Shown: positions 11,150 through 21,366 of the stretch, in pieces
Layout: the number at the start of each line of letters is the position of its first letter
Position numbering within the stretch: position 1 is the first letter of the stretch
NCBI RefSeq assembly: GCF_954871325.1
Contig: NC_088777.1
Coordinates: forward strand, 19,941,366-20,005,365
DNA: 64,000 nt
From: Gordionus sp. m RMFG-2023
Taxonomy: Eukaryota > Nematomorpha > Gordioida > Chordodea > Parachordodidae
Direction: 5' to 3'
The notes under the pieces: model-generated
What the model was told of the DNA's origin: nothing
Database searches by the model: none
Seen by the model: only the letters and a program-made list of their open reading frames with translations
Position numbers and translations under genes: made by a program

Positions 11150-13303
11150 AATATTTTCAAAATTTTGATCATTTAGACATCCTCGTTTATCTGTAAAGAC
11201 ATTTTTAGCAACACTAAATAGTCTTTCCACAGGGGCGCTTGAAGGAATTGTAGTGTTATATTTAATAAATAACAATTTTATATCAGGGTATTCTTTAAAA
11301 ATGCTAAAATCTCTACATTCATTTTTGAAAAAATTATTTAAAATTTGTTGATTATCAAAATTTAAATCATTATTAGAAATTATATCTGCTGTAGGGTACT
11401 GAAAAAAATCTGAAATTAAATTATTTGTTTTTTTTGGCAGGTTATTTGCTTGCAGTCAGTTGATGACTTTGATAATTCACCAGCTAATCTTTGTATCAAT
11501 TGTTTTCTTTTATTAAGATTTTCTTCCATTTGCAACCATGTCCAATCAAGTTTAAAAAAAGGGTGGAGGATGGTTGCTATAATATTATCATCTTCAAATA
11601 AGGTCACAATAAACCTAGAATTATTAAATATTTTAATTTATTATATTAATTTACCTATCCTCAATCCCTTTAAGTAAGGCATCTAAGAGTGGTAAACAGA
11701 ATCTCAGGTTCATTTCTTTAAAATTCTTTAATTTGATAATAAGTTGTGAAATAGTTGCACAGTAATAAGCTGTGTACATATACTTATCTCCCTGCAAAAT
11801 ATCAAGGGAATTAGCTATTGGCTTCATTAGCTAATTTAAAATAATGCTATATATATAAATATTATTTATAACTTACTAAACAATATTCATGAATAAAATC
11901 ACATTCATTAGGTAAAAACCTAGGTAGTTTTATTCCATCACATATCTTGTCCACTTTGTCAGATTTATCTTTTATAATTTTTGACATTAATTGTAAGGCA
12001 TTATAGGTGGAGTTCCATCTAGTTATATTAGGACATATAAAATAACGACCAATATATTCCTTAATAATCTCAGATGAAATAGGAGACTTATTTTGCCTAT
12101 TCCATATATTTTGGCATTTATGTAGTGTTGTGCTATATATCTAATGAAGAAAATATTACTTATTTAATTAAAATTAGTTTTACCCTCTGATATTGTTTAC
12201 ACTGCATGGCTCTATTGGCATCCACAGTGGCTATAAGATTCAATGTGTGACTGGCACAACATTGGTGATGAGGTAAACTAAATGATTCTGATAATTCAGA
12301 ATCCTGTGCAGTATTATAAAGATTTGATATAGAAATTGGCACAACTGCTTCATCTTCCAGATCATCAATTGATTCACTTGTATTATTTTCAATTGGCTTG
12401 AAAACTCTTTAATAAATTAAGTAATCAATCATATATTATGTTTATATTTATTTATAATAAAATAAACCTAAAACATTTTTTAAAATTTTTGGCATTATCT
12501 GTTATGGTCTTTGAAATTTTATTTTGAATGCAATAATCCTTAGCTATATCTTGTAAATTTTTTGCTATTTTATCATATGTATGACTACCAGTCATTCTTT
12601 TACAAGCCAACGCTATATTTTTTCTTTCCAAACTTATTGGATTTATATAATGAGCGGTTACTCCTATATATGAACTAAAAATTAAAATTTCATAAAATTG
12701 CTGAAATAATTTATTCTTAATTAATTATTATACAAATTGAAATGTTAGCTATACCGGCGATAGGCACTCCAACAATATGCTGTTGTGCATATTAATGATG
12801 GTTCTATAAGACTTTTAATTATTTCTTTCTTTTCATTTTCCCATCTTTGGGAAATTTTACCAACAACTGTCTGTTGATCATTTTTTTAAAAGAAGGATTT
12901 TCAACAATTGAAAATGGCTGCATGCCATCTATAATAAAAGCAATAATTAAATCATCTAAAGTGCCTTGAGTTAAAGTCAAAGGTCTTTTAGCAAAAATAT
13001 TGATGGTAGTTTTATTTTCCTTCCCCTTTTTTATTTTTGTTAACAAGGTTGGATGTTTTCTCTTAAAATTTAAATTAGAATTTTAAATACATAATATCTA
13101 TACCCTTATGTGTTTCAAGATATTGCACGTTGAAGTCATACTGACGGATATTTTTGTATTTTTAGGCAGACACGGCAAACATTTTACCATCAGAGAATTG
13201 TTTTCTTTGTTTTGAGATATTATTTTAAAATATGCTCTATAAATTGGCCATGGTAAAGCAATAGAACTTGTTATTGCTTTCTCTTCTTCATCGATATAGA
13301 TCT
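11150..13303 (-). CDS. hAT transposase with BED zinc finger (ZBED-like), nearly complete
   Basis: Read right to left, the exon peptides follow the ZBED-type hAT order. The BED finger is split over two exons: KCLPCLP...LKH near 13,130-13,170, then RKHP near 13,050. Next come DGMQPFSIVENPSFKKMI (12,819-13,046), the block SSYIGVTAHYINPISLERKN followed by TITDNAKNF (12,470-12,690), LPHHQCCASHTLNLIA (12,160-12,342), ITRWNSTYNALQL (about 12,030) and HPFFKLDWTW (about 11,540). The dimerisation block APVERLFSVAKNVFTDKRG is near 11,160-11,240. Short introns with GT-AG borders separate the blocks. One A-run near 11,435 appears to shift the frame, so the gene is probably just inactivated. It sits inside giant hAT 1 but belongs to a different hAT lineage from that element's own last exon. 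Confidence 0.8.
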
Positions 13304-13348
13304 AAATAAATATATAAACTTAAAAATTTAGTTATAAAATAAAATTTA

Positions 13349-13507
13349 ATGGCCAGAGACTTTTTGGCTCAGCAAACTACGAGTGTTGCCAGGGAAAGAA
13401 TCTTTAGCAAAGCGGTGGAATGCATGATTAAAAAACGTAACCGCCTTTCATCCTTCACTTTGAAGCAATGTTTATCTATTGATTGCTGGGACATAGAACT
13501 TTTATAA
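13349..13507 (+). pseudogene. Last-exon fragment of giant hAT 1's own transposase
   Basis: An open 52-residue peptide, MARDFLAQQTTSVARERIFS and onward to KKRNRLSSFTLKQCL and WDIELL, ends at a stop. It aligns along its length with the last exon of the intact transposase at 26,586-26,889 (AKDFLSQQSTSVESERVFS, KKRNRMASETLKQCL), giving the hAT dimerisation region and the SERVF-type Glu. Position and strand relative to the right arm are the same in both giant elements. Upstream exons are gone. Confidence 0.85.
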
Positions 13508-14285
13508 TGATATTATATTAACATTTTTTAAATATATTTCCGCGTATTTTAATGAAAATATTTTTATATTATATGTACGTTTATTTATTAATAAATTGAA
13601 TTAAATTAAATGCTTCTTCCTTTGAATTTTTTTTATCATAAAGAATGCAGAATTTTTAATTATTGAAGCGATATTTAATCATGGGTAAAAAAATGTGAAA
13701 TAAAAAAAATAATTTTTATAGACTTTTCGTCTTGCCCTGCCCATATAAAAAAATTTAAACCCCGCTCGCCCCCCATATAAATATAAATATGCCCATTCTT
13801 CAAATTTTTTAAGCATCTAATAAAAAATAAATTATTTAGTTTCACCCTTACTAAAAATTTCATAATTTAGTAAGCATAAAAAAATATTCGATTTAAATGA
13901 TGATATTGCCAATTGTGTAAGTTTTTCCAAGGCCTTTTCAGAAATACCTTTACTATTTTTTTCATCAAAATGTAGGAAGTAAATATTACACATCCAAAAT
14001 AAGTTCTCTTTTCGCCGAAAAAAACAGTTCTGATGTTTATAATTTTATCAATTATAGGAAGAAATAATTGTAATCAAATCCTACAAGTATTTTTATTAAC
14101 TCATTAATTTTTTCGAGATAACATCCGAAAGAGTTATCGATAATCTGGTATTTAAATTTTTTTTATAAGAATATATTTTTTAATGTTTATCTAATGAATT
14201 TTAAATGAAAAATAAAAGTTAAAAATTTGTTAGCCTTCCTATTGTTAAAATTTTTCAAAGATCCGTTAGCACTTTTAAAAATTTG
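13508..14285. other. AT-rich spacer of giant hAT 1 right arm
   Basis: A non-coding stretch between the transposase stop and the tandem array. It corresponds by position to the 1-kb spacer of the 17-30 kb element (26,890-27,870), though I could not align the two by eye. No reading frame of note. Confidence 0.5.
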
Positions 14286-15090
14286 AAAATAGTTTAAATA
14301 ACGATTATGACAATTATCATTCTTCTATGGTACATATTAATTTAAGTTTTATTTTAACATCATTACAATAAATATTCTTACCTATTTACTTTAAAAAAAT
14401 TCAAAAAAGTTCAAAAATAACGATTATAACAATTGTCACCTTTCTATGGTACATCTTCACTGAAATTTTATTTTAACATCTTTACAATATATATTTTTAC
14501 CTATTTGTTTTAAAAAAATTCAAAAAAGTTCACAAATAACGATTATGACAATTGTCACTTTTCTATGGTACATCTTCACTGAAATTTTATTTTAACATCT
14601 TTACAATATATATTTTTACCTATTTACTTTAAAAAATAAAAAAAAGTTCAAAAATAACGATTATGACAATTGTCACCTTTCTATGGTATATCTTCACTGA
14701 AATTTTATTTTTTACAATATATATTTTTACCTATTTACTTTAAAAAAATTCAAAAAAGTTCAAAAATAACGAATATGACAATTGTCACCTTTCTATGGTA
14801 CATCTTCACTGAAATTTTATTTTAACATCTTTACAATATATATTTTTACCTATTTGTTTTAAAAAAATTCAAAAAAGTTGACAAATAACTATTATGACAA
14901 TTGTCACCTTTCTATGGTACATCTTCACTGAAATTTTATTTTAACATCTTTACAATATATATTTTTACCTATCAGTTTTGAAAAATTCAAAAAAGTTCAA
15001 AAATAACGATTATGACAATTGTCACTTTTGTATGGTACATCTTCACTGAAATTTTAACTTAATATGTTTACGATATATATTTTTACCTTT
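14286..15090. repeat. Tandem array, right arm of giant hAT 1
   Basis: About seven copies of the unit of 5,907-7,490 in inverse orientation (AACGATTATGACAATTGTCAC ordering). The dyad GACAATTGTC is kept in most copies; the innermost and outermost are the most decayed. Confidence 0.92.
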
Positions 15091-15263
15091 AACCTATATA
15101 TGCTGCTAACTAAAAAAATCAACTTAGTCGACTAATTTAGTCGACTAAAACGACTACGTTTTAGTCTACTAATAGACTAATTTGGTCGTTAAAGTTTTTA
15201 GTCGATTTCCATGACTACGACTATTAGTCGTAGTCGAAAGAACTCGACTAATTAACAACACTA
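15091..15263. repeat. Right tip of giant hAT 1 with TAGTCGACTA motifs
   Basis: Two TAGTCGACTA palindromes and further GACTAATAG and ACTATTAGTCG self-complementary pieces lead to AATTAACAACACTA at 15,263. It is the inverted partner of the 2,344 end but holds far fewer satellite units. Confidence 0.88.
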
Positions 15264-16191
15264 ATCCTTGTAATGCCTTTATCTGTATTAACTTGGAACA
15301 TGGTGTCACTTTCCTTCAATGTGATTGTCCCTTTGTCCCAATCATTTCCTTGTACTTTATACCCCACAAAATTCCCTACTTTAAAAATTTTATTAAATGG
15401 TAAAGTTTTATCAACTCTAATTTACTTTTCTTCTATCGGTTTAAATAAGTTCCATTAGTTTTAATAACACGATTAAACATGCTTTTAGAAGGTGCAAATT
15501 CTGTTGTATTATTTAGTGTATTAGTTGAATAAGAATTTGTCGAGTGAAGTATCTAAATCAATCTTAATATTTCTTTTCATATGTGCCTTAAACATCCTCA
15601 TTATACGTTCAACGCCATTGAACTGCTGATGGTACAAGGATGTTAGCATATGTTTTATGCCGTAATCATAAAATTTTTCAAAATCTTTACTCATGAAGTA
15701 CCATTATCCATAACTACAGTATCAGGTATACCAAATAGCGAAATAGTTTTATAAATTTCTTTTAGCGTAATTTCAGTTATAATATTCTTAACAGGAACTA
15801 TAATTGGAAATTTACTGTAGGCGTCGACTATTATTAACCAATTTTTTGTGAAAAATGGACCCACATAATCTATGTGTATCCTTTCAAATGGTTTGCCGAG
15901 ACCCATGGATTTTGTATTTCCTTAGGATTGTCGTGATAAATATTATAATCCTCACAACTTTTAACTTCCATCTCTATGTCATTATTCATACCAGATCACC
16001 ACATAAAATCTTTGGCTAAGGATATGATTTAACCTGCTCCCAAATGACCTTCATGTAATGTCTGCAGTACGGTTTTTTTAAACTTGATGGAATAATAATT
16101 TTGTTGTTTTTGAAAAGACAATCTTTAATAACGCTAAGTTCTAATTCCATATTTTCCTATATTTTGTTTTTTATAGGTTCATTATTCCTTA
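15264..16191 (-). mobile_element. Ty3/Gypsy fossil: integrase portion
   Basis: Minus-strand similarity to a Ty3/Gypsy-type integrase. The clearest part (15,691-15,906) includes PFERIHIDYVGPF and DAYSKFPIIVPV, the start of the catalytic core, and VVMDNGTS around the second acidic residue. The zinc-binding region lies to its right (toward 16,150) and the C-terminal domain to its left. The piece is bounded on the left by giant hAT 1 and on the right by the Helitron. It is broken in several places and is old enough to have gathered at least two large insertions. Confidence 0.85.
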
Positions 16192-17035
16192 CTAGTCGAA
16201 AGCCCGTCAAAAATGACGGGGAATGATATTTTTATTCATTTTTTTACAATAGATATCATGCCAGATCCCTCACAATATTAGGAAGCATATAATTATTTAA
16301 AAGTTTATCCAGCCCAGCTCAACCCTTAATAATTTGTTAAAGATATTCCCATGTCAGGTGCAAGCTAATATAAATTTGGAGATTCCAAGCCCAGTTGTAT
16401 CCAATATAATTTTAAAATTTTTTTCCCACCTCGGAGATAGTTAAATTTTAAATTGATTTATCATCACATGAAGGGGAATTATCTGATTTACCAATTAGTT
16501 TAAATAAAAACATGTGAATTTCGTATTAAGGGAAACTGGGAAGGCCTGGGCAAACCACTTATTAGAGAATCATGATAAATAAAATAAAAATAACCGACTC
16601 TTATACTTTTTGGTAATATTATCAATTATAATTATATATAAAAAATAAATTTTTGTTTATTATATAGGGTTATTGTAGCTTTTCGGATAAATTTAATGTA
16701 TGTCTTGCATTTCCCAAATTATTTGTCTATATTTTTAAGTAAAAATGCTATCTATTTAAATAACAAAAATGCCATTAAACACTAATGAAACTTATATGCA
16801 AATTATATATATATTTTTTAAGAAAATATTTTTTATTGACATATAAATTTAGGCTAATTTTTTTAAAAAATAATGAGGAATAAATATTATGTTTAAGACA
16901 GGGTTTGTTATCTAAAATAAAAACAAAGAATAATATAAAATATATAAATGCAATGAACCTGAAGAGGAGTCAATATTAGGTTCAACTCCCTATAAATAGT
17001 GGGAACATCATCAGAAGCTAAAATAGATGTATTCT

Positions 17036-17043
17036 ATTATATA
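17036..17043. repeat. Target-site duplication, left (ATTATATA)
   Basis: The 8-bp sequence ATTATATA directly precedes TAGTGTTGTTAA and recurs at 30,457-30,464 directly after TTAACAACACTA. The sequence around both copies otherwise continues one repeat that is also present uninterrupted at 30,735-30,870. Confidence 0.95.
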
Positions 17044-17660
17044 TAGTGTTGTTAATCGGCTTAGCCGAGTCGGCTCGAACGCAGCTCACCCAAATTTTGG
17101 GTCGTTTTTTTCGACTCTAACTCAAAGTTTTGGTCGTTTTTTACGACTTCGACCCGAGTTCAAGCCGAAAAAAACGACTTCGACCCAAAATATGGGTCGT
17201 TTTTTTCGACTCCGACCCAAGTCCAAGCCGAAAAAAACGACCTCGACCCAAAATATGGGTCGTTTTTTACGACTCCGACTCAAAATTTGGGTTGTATTTT
17301 TCGACTCAAACTTGAAATTTGGGTCGTATTTTTCGACTCAAACTTGAAGTTTGGGGTCATATTTTTCGACTCAAACTTGAAGTTTGGGTCGTATTTTTCG
17401 ACTAAAACTTGAAGTTTGGGTCGTATTTTTTGACTCAAACTTGAAGTTTGGGTCGTATTTTTTGACTCAAACTTGAAGTTTGGGTCGTATTTTTCGACTC
17501 CAACTCAAAGTTTGGGTCGTTTTTCTGACTCAGACTCAAACATCGGGTCGTTTTATTCAATCCGACCCAAAATATGGATCTTTTTTTTAAAGACGACTTA
17601 AAGTTAGGGTTGCTTTTTTTCACCCCTAACCCAATTCTAGATCATTTTTTTCGACCAAAA
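17044..17660. repeat. TTTGGGTCG/CGACTC satellite, left tip of giant hAT 2
   Basis: After the tip (TAATCGGCTTAGCCGAGTCG, itself palindromic) come about 15 units of roughly 32-36 bp made of ACTTGAAGTTTGGGTCG and TATTTTTCGACTC. GGGTCG and CGACCC occur in both orientations, so the stretch can fold extensively. The repeat leaves open frames by chance; none is a gene. Confidence 0.9.
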
Positions 17661-17760
17661 GTCAAATAACATTTAGTATATATTAATATTATAGGCGGGA
17701 AAGTTACTTAAAGCTTCTTTAAATTATAATGCTCTGGATAAACTATTCATCATAGTTATT

Positions 17761-19690
17761 TTTTAAAATTTTTAAGTGAAGATGCACCATAGAAAAGAGC
17801 CATTTGTTATGATGGTTATTTTTGAACTTTTTTAAATGAAATAGATGAAAATATATATTGTAGACATGTTAAATCAAAATTTCAGTGAAGATGTACCATA
17901 AATAAGTGACAATTGTCATAATCGCCATTTTTGAACTTTTTTGAGTTTTTTTAAAGCAAATTGCTAAAAATATATATTCTAAACATGTTGAATTAAAAAT
18001 TCAGTCATGATGTATCATATATAGGTGACAATTGTCATAATCGCTATTTTTGAACTTTTTCAAATTTTTTTAAAGGAAATAGCTAAAAATATATATTCTA
18101 AACATGTTAAATTAAAAATTCAGTGAGGATGTATCATATATAGGTGACAATTGTCATAATCGCTATTTTTGAACTTTTTCAAATTTTTTTAAAGGAAATA
18201 GCTAAAAATATATATTCTAAACATGTTAAATTCAAAATTCAGTGAGGATGTATCATATATAGGTGACAATTGTCATAATCGCTATTTTTGAACTTTTTCA
18301 AATTTTTTTAAAGGAAATATCTAAAAATATATATTCTAAACATGTTAAATTAAAAATTCAGTGAAGATATATCATAGATAGGTGACAATTGTCATAATCG
18401 CTATTTTTGAACTTTTTCAAATTTTTTTAAAGGAAATATCTAAAAATATATATTCTAAACATGTTAAATAAAAAATTCAGTGATGATGTATTATAGATAG
18501 GTGACAATTGTCATAATCGCTATTTTTGAACTTTTTCAAATTTTTTTAAAGGAAATATCTGAAAATATATATACTAAACATGTTAAATTAAAGATTCAGT
18601 GATGATATATCATAGATAGGTGACAATTGTCATAATCGCTATTTTTGAACTTTTTCAAATTTTTTTAAAGGAAATATCTAAAAATATATATTCTAAACAT
18701 GTTAAATTAAAAATTCAGTGAAGATTTATCATAGATAGGTGACAATTGTCATAATCGCTATTTTTGAACTTTTTCAAATTTTTTTAAAGGAAATATCTGA
18801 AAATATATATACTAAACATGTTAAATTAAAGAATTAGTGATGATATATCATAGATAGGTGACAATTGTCATAATCGCTATTTTTGAACTTTTTCAAATTT
18901 TTTTAAAGGAAATATCTAAAAATATATATTCTAAACATGTTAAATAAAAAATTCAGTGATGATGTATTATAGATAGGTGACAATTGTCATAATCGCTATT
19001 TTTGAACTTTTTCAAATTTTTTTAAAGGAAATAGCTAAAATTATATATTTTAAACATGTTAAATTAAAAATTCAGTCATGATGTTTCATAGGTAGGTGAC
19101 AATTGTCATAATCGCTATTTTTGAATTTTTTCAAATTTTTTTAAAGGAAATAGCTAAAAATATATATTCTAAACATGTTAAATTAAAAATTCAGTGAGGA
19201 TGTATCATATATAGGTGACAATTGTCATAATCGCTATTTTTGAACTTTTCAAATTTTTTTAAAGGAAATATCTAAAAATATATATTCTAAACATGTTAAA
19301 TTAAAAATTCAGTGAAGATTTATCATAGATAGGTGACAATTGTCATAATCGCTATTTTTGAACTTTTTCAAATTTTTTTAAAGGAAATAGCTAAAATTAT
19401 ATATTCTAAACATGTTAAATTAAAAATTCAGTGAGGATGTATCATAGATAGGTAACAATTGTCATAATTGCTATTTTTGAACTTTTTCAAATTTTTTGAA
19501 GGAAATAGCTAAAAATATATATTCTAAACATGTTAAATTAAAAATTCAGTGAGGATGTATCATAGATAGGTAACAATTGTCATAATCGTTATTTTTAAAC
19601 TTTTTCCAATTTTTTTAAAGCAAATAACTAAAAATATATATCCTAAACATGTTAAATTAAAATATCAGTGAGGAAGTATCATAGATAAGG
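17761..19690. repeat. Tandem array, unit about 119 bp, left arm of giant hAT 2
   Basis: About 16 copies. Each has AAATATATATTCTAAACATG, TTAAATTAAAAATTCAGTGA, a GATGTATCATA stretch, then GGTGACAATTGTCATAATCGC and a T-rich spacer. The block order and the GACAATTGTC dyad are the same as in giant hAT 1, so the arrays are homologous. The outermost units (17,761-17,990) are the most diverged. Confidence 0.95.
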
Positions 19691-20680
19691 GACAAAAAAT
19701 GTTATTATATATACGAGTAGTAAGGTACATAATAATTTTTGAGTGATAAAATGAGATGCTAATATATTTCTTGTAATTTTAATTTATAAAAAAATTCTTA
19801 AATATGTTATTGTCATAGACTGGGTCAGAAAATCAACTATCACATAAACTCATCTATGTTTTATTCATATTATATTTTTAAGTTTAAGGATATTAAAATA
19901 TTTCCTCTTTGAAGTTTCTAGTTAGGATAAAATTTACTTGGCACATCTTACAATGATATTTATACCTTGTTTTTTTTTCGAGAATAAATTTTATGCGATA
20001 TCTCATGAAGGAAATTACATATCATTGTACAGAGTAATAACTTTGTATATATTATCTGCACCAATATCTTTTATATCAATCTCTATCGATGACATTTTAA
20101 ATTATATTGGAAACTAGATTGTGTAGACTAAATATTAATTTAAAGGATTAAGATTTTAGAATTAATTATAAATATATCTTAATAATTTTTATATGCATTT
20201 AATATTTAAAATCTCTCGTTTTAAGCCTATTTAGCAAGAAAAATATTGACTAATCCTGAAATTATAATAATAGATATCTATACCTTTATATAATCTATGA
20301 GAAAAATTGCTCTCATAATATTCTTCTTAATAAAATAGTGAATAATTAACGCCTGAAAAAAAGTATAGCGCTTTATAACATGGTTCAAAGTTAATCCCAG
20401 TATCAATTTTAATTTGTAATTTTTCTCAAGTGTTCAAAATTCTAAATCTTAATATCAAAAACTATTTTAGTTATCAATTTAGTCAAATAATATTAAAACA
20501 CTAATATTCTCCAGTATTCATAAAAAACAACAGCCTGAAACAAGAATACTAAGCTCAAATCATCTTAAATATTTGATACATTTATAGTTTAAATATTTTT
20601 ATTTAAATTATATATATTTATTAATGTACAAAAAATTTAATTTAACAATATATATAGATATAAAAATTATGTATAAAATT
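19691..20680. other. AT-rich 1-kb spacer, left arm of giant hAT 2
   Basis: Matches 26,890-27,880 in inverse orientation almost throughout. No open frame. Its conservation between arms but lack of coding suggests only that it is carried in the inverted repeat. Confidence 0.75.
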
Positions 20681-20877
20681 TATTATTCATGATATTGATA
20701 TCCCATGAATTTAAACATAAACACTGTTTAAGTGTTTCGGAGGCCATGCGATTTCTTTTCTTTGTTACGGTGTCCACCCCTCTTGAGAAGACACGCTCGC
20801 TCTCAACGGATGTACTTTGCTGCGACAAAAAATCTTTAGCCAACATGCAAAGGTACGGAAAACGCTCAGAATTACAG
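20681..20877 (-). pseudogene. Antisense copy of the last transposase exon in the left arm
   Basis: The minus strand reads the same peptide as residues about 542-610 of the transposase (AKDFLSQQS..ESERVFS, KKRNRMASETLKQCL, WDINIM) with very few changes. One seen change turns the bases for AKD-side GATGGCTAAAG into GTTGGCTAAAG. It has no upstream exons and ends at the inverted-repeat border, so it is a by-product of arm extension rather than a gene. Confidence 0.92.
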
Positions 20878-21366
20878 TACGACTTAAAAAAACTCGACTT
20901 AACACTACATTTATGAAAAATATGGCTCGCCTAAATTATTAAATTATATTTAAAAAAATTCATATTTTAATTGAAAAAATGCATCCGGAATCGCAAATAC
21001 TTATTTAAAAAATTTATTGTTTTATTAGTTTAAAAATTCCATATGGAAGTGAAGTGACTATTTAAATTCTAAAATTATAAAAGATATTTTATTTTACTTT
21101 TAGTGGTGCCAGCTAGACGGCAAATTTGTTGAGATTTTTTCTTTTCTTCATTGTTAGGGATAGGGATATGATTAATAATCATTTTTTTAACTTTCCAAAT
21201 TTTTTTTTATTATTTTTAGGGGTATAAATCTAAATTTTTTTATTTTATTCATTTTTTGTTTTTAAAATTATAATTTAATATTATTAACATAAATTTTATT
21301 AATAAAAGTTGTCCAATTTAAATCATTTCTTAAATATTATTTTTATATAAAACTTTTCTTAGTGTG
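20878..21366. other. Inner left flank and likely 5' region of transposase gene
   Basis: AT-rich. TGGTGCCAGC at 21,103 recurs at 9,392 (as GGTGCCAGC), 24,902 and, inverted, 23,264. The transposase start codon is at 21,367, so the promoter should lie here. I could not identify a core promoter. Confidence 0.4.

Larger units (their letters stand above)
2344..15263 (+). mobile_element. Giant hAT-like transposon 1, decayed, with later insertions
   Basis: The element starts TAGTGTTGTTAATCGAC and ends GTCGAG...TTAACAACACTA. It is flanked by an exact 8-bp direct repeat, ATCCTTGT, at 2,336-2,343 and 15,264-15,271, the duplication length of the hAT superfamily. Each end holds a palindromic TAGTCGACTA satellite followed inward by a tandem array (5,907-7,490 and, inverted, 14,286-15,090). 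On the inner side of the right arm is a last-exon fragment of a hAT transposase (13,349-13,507) related to that of the 17-30 kb element. The interior was invaded by a LINE, a CAGGG hAT, a piggyBac scrap and another hAT gene. Its own transposase is otherwise gone, so it is not autonomous. Confidence 0.85.
17044..20877. repeat. Terminal inverted repeat, left arm
   Basis: Inverse of 26,679-30,456. The match starts at the tip and stops abruptly after ATTACAG at 20,877, inside the counterpart of the last transposase exon. Differences are mostly copy-number changes in the satellite and array plus scattered substitutions. Confidence 0.93.

Noticed and set aside
16192-17043. The duplicated segments on both sides of giant hAT 2 taken as LTRs of one retroelement
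   Set aside because: They are internal tandem repeats that also occur twice on the right side alone, and the outer end is a Helitron-type hairpin plus CTAG rather than TG...CA.
17027-17623. Overlapping open frames of 60-106 codons on both strands (Arg/Pro/Phe/Asp-rich peptides), likewise at 29,855-30,497
   Set aside because: They arise from the CGACCCAAA satellite, whose period keeps frames open by chance; the peptides are the satellite translated.
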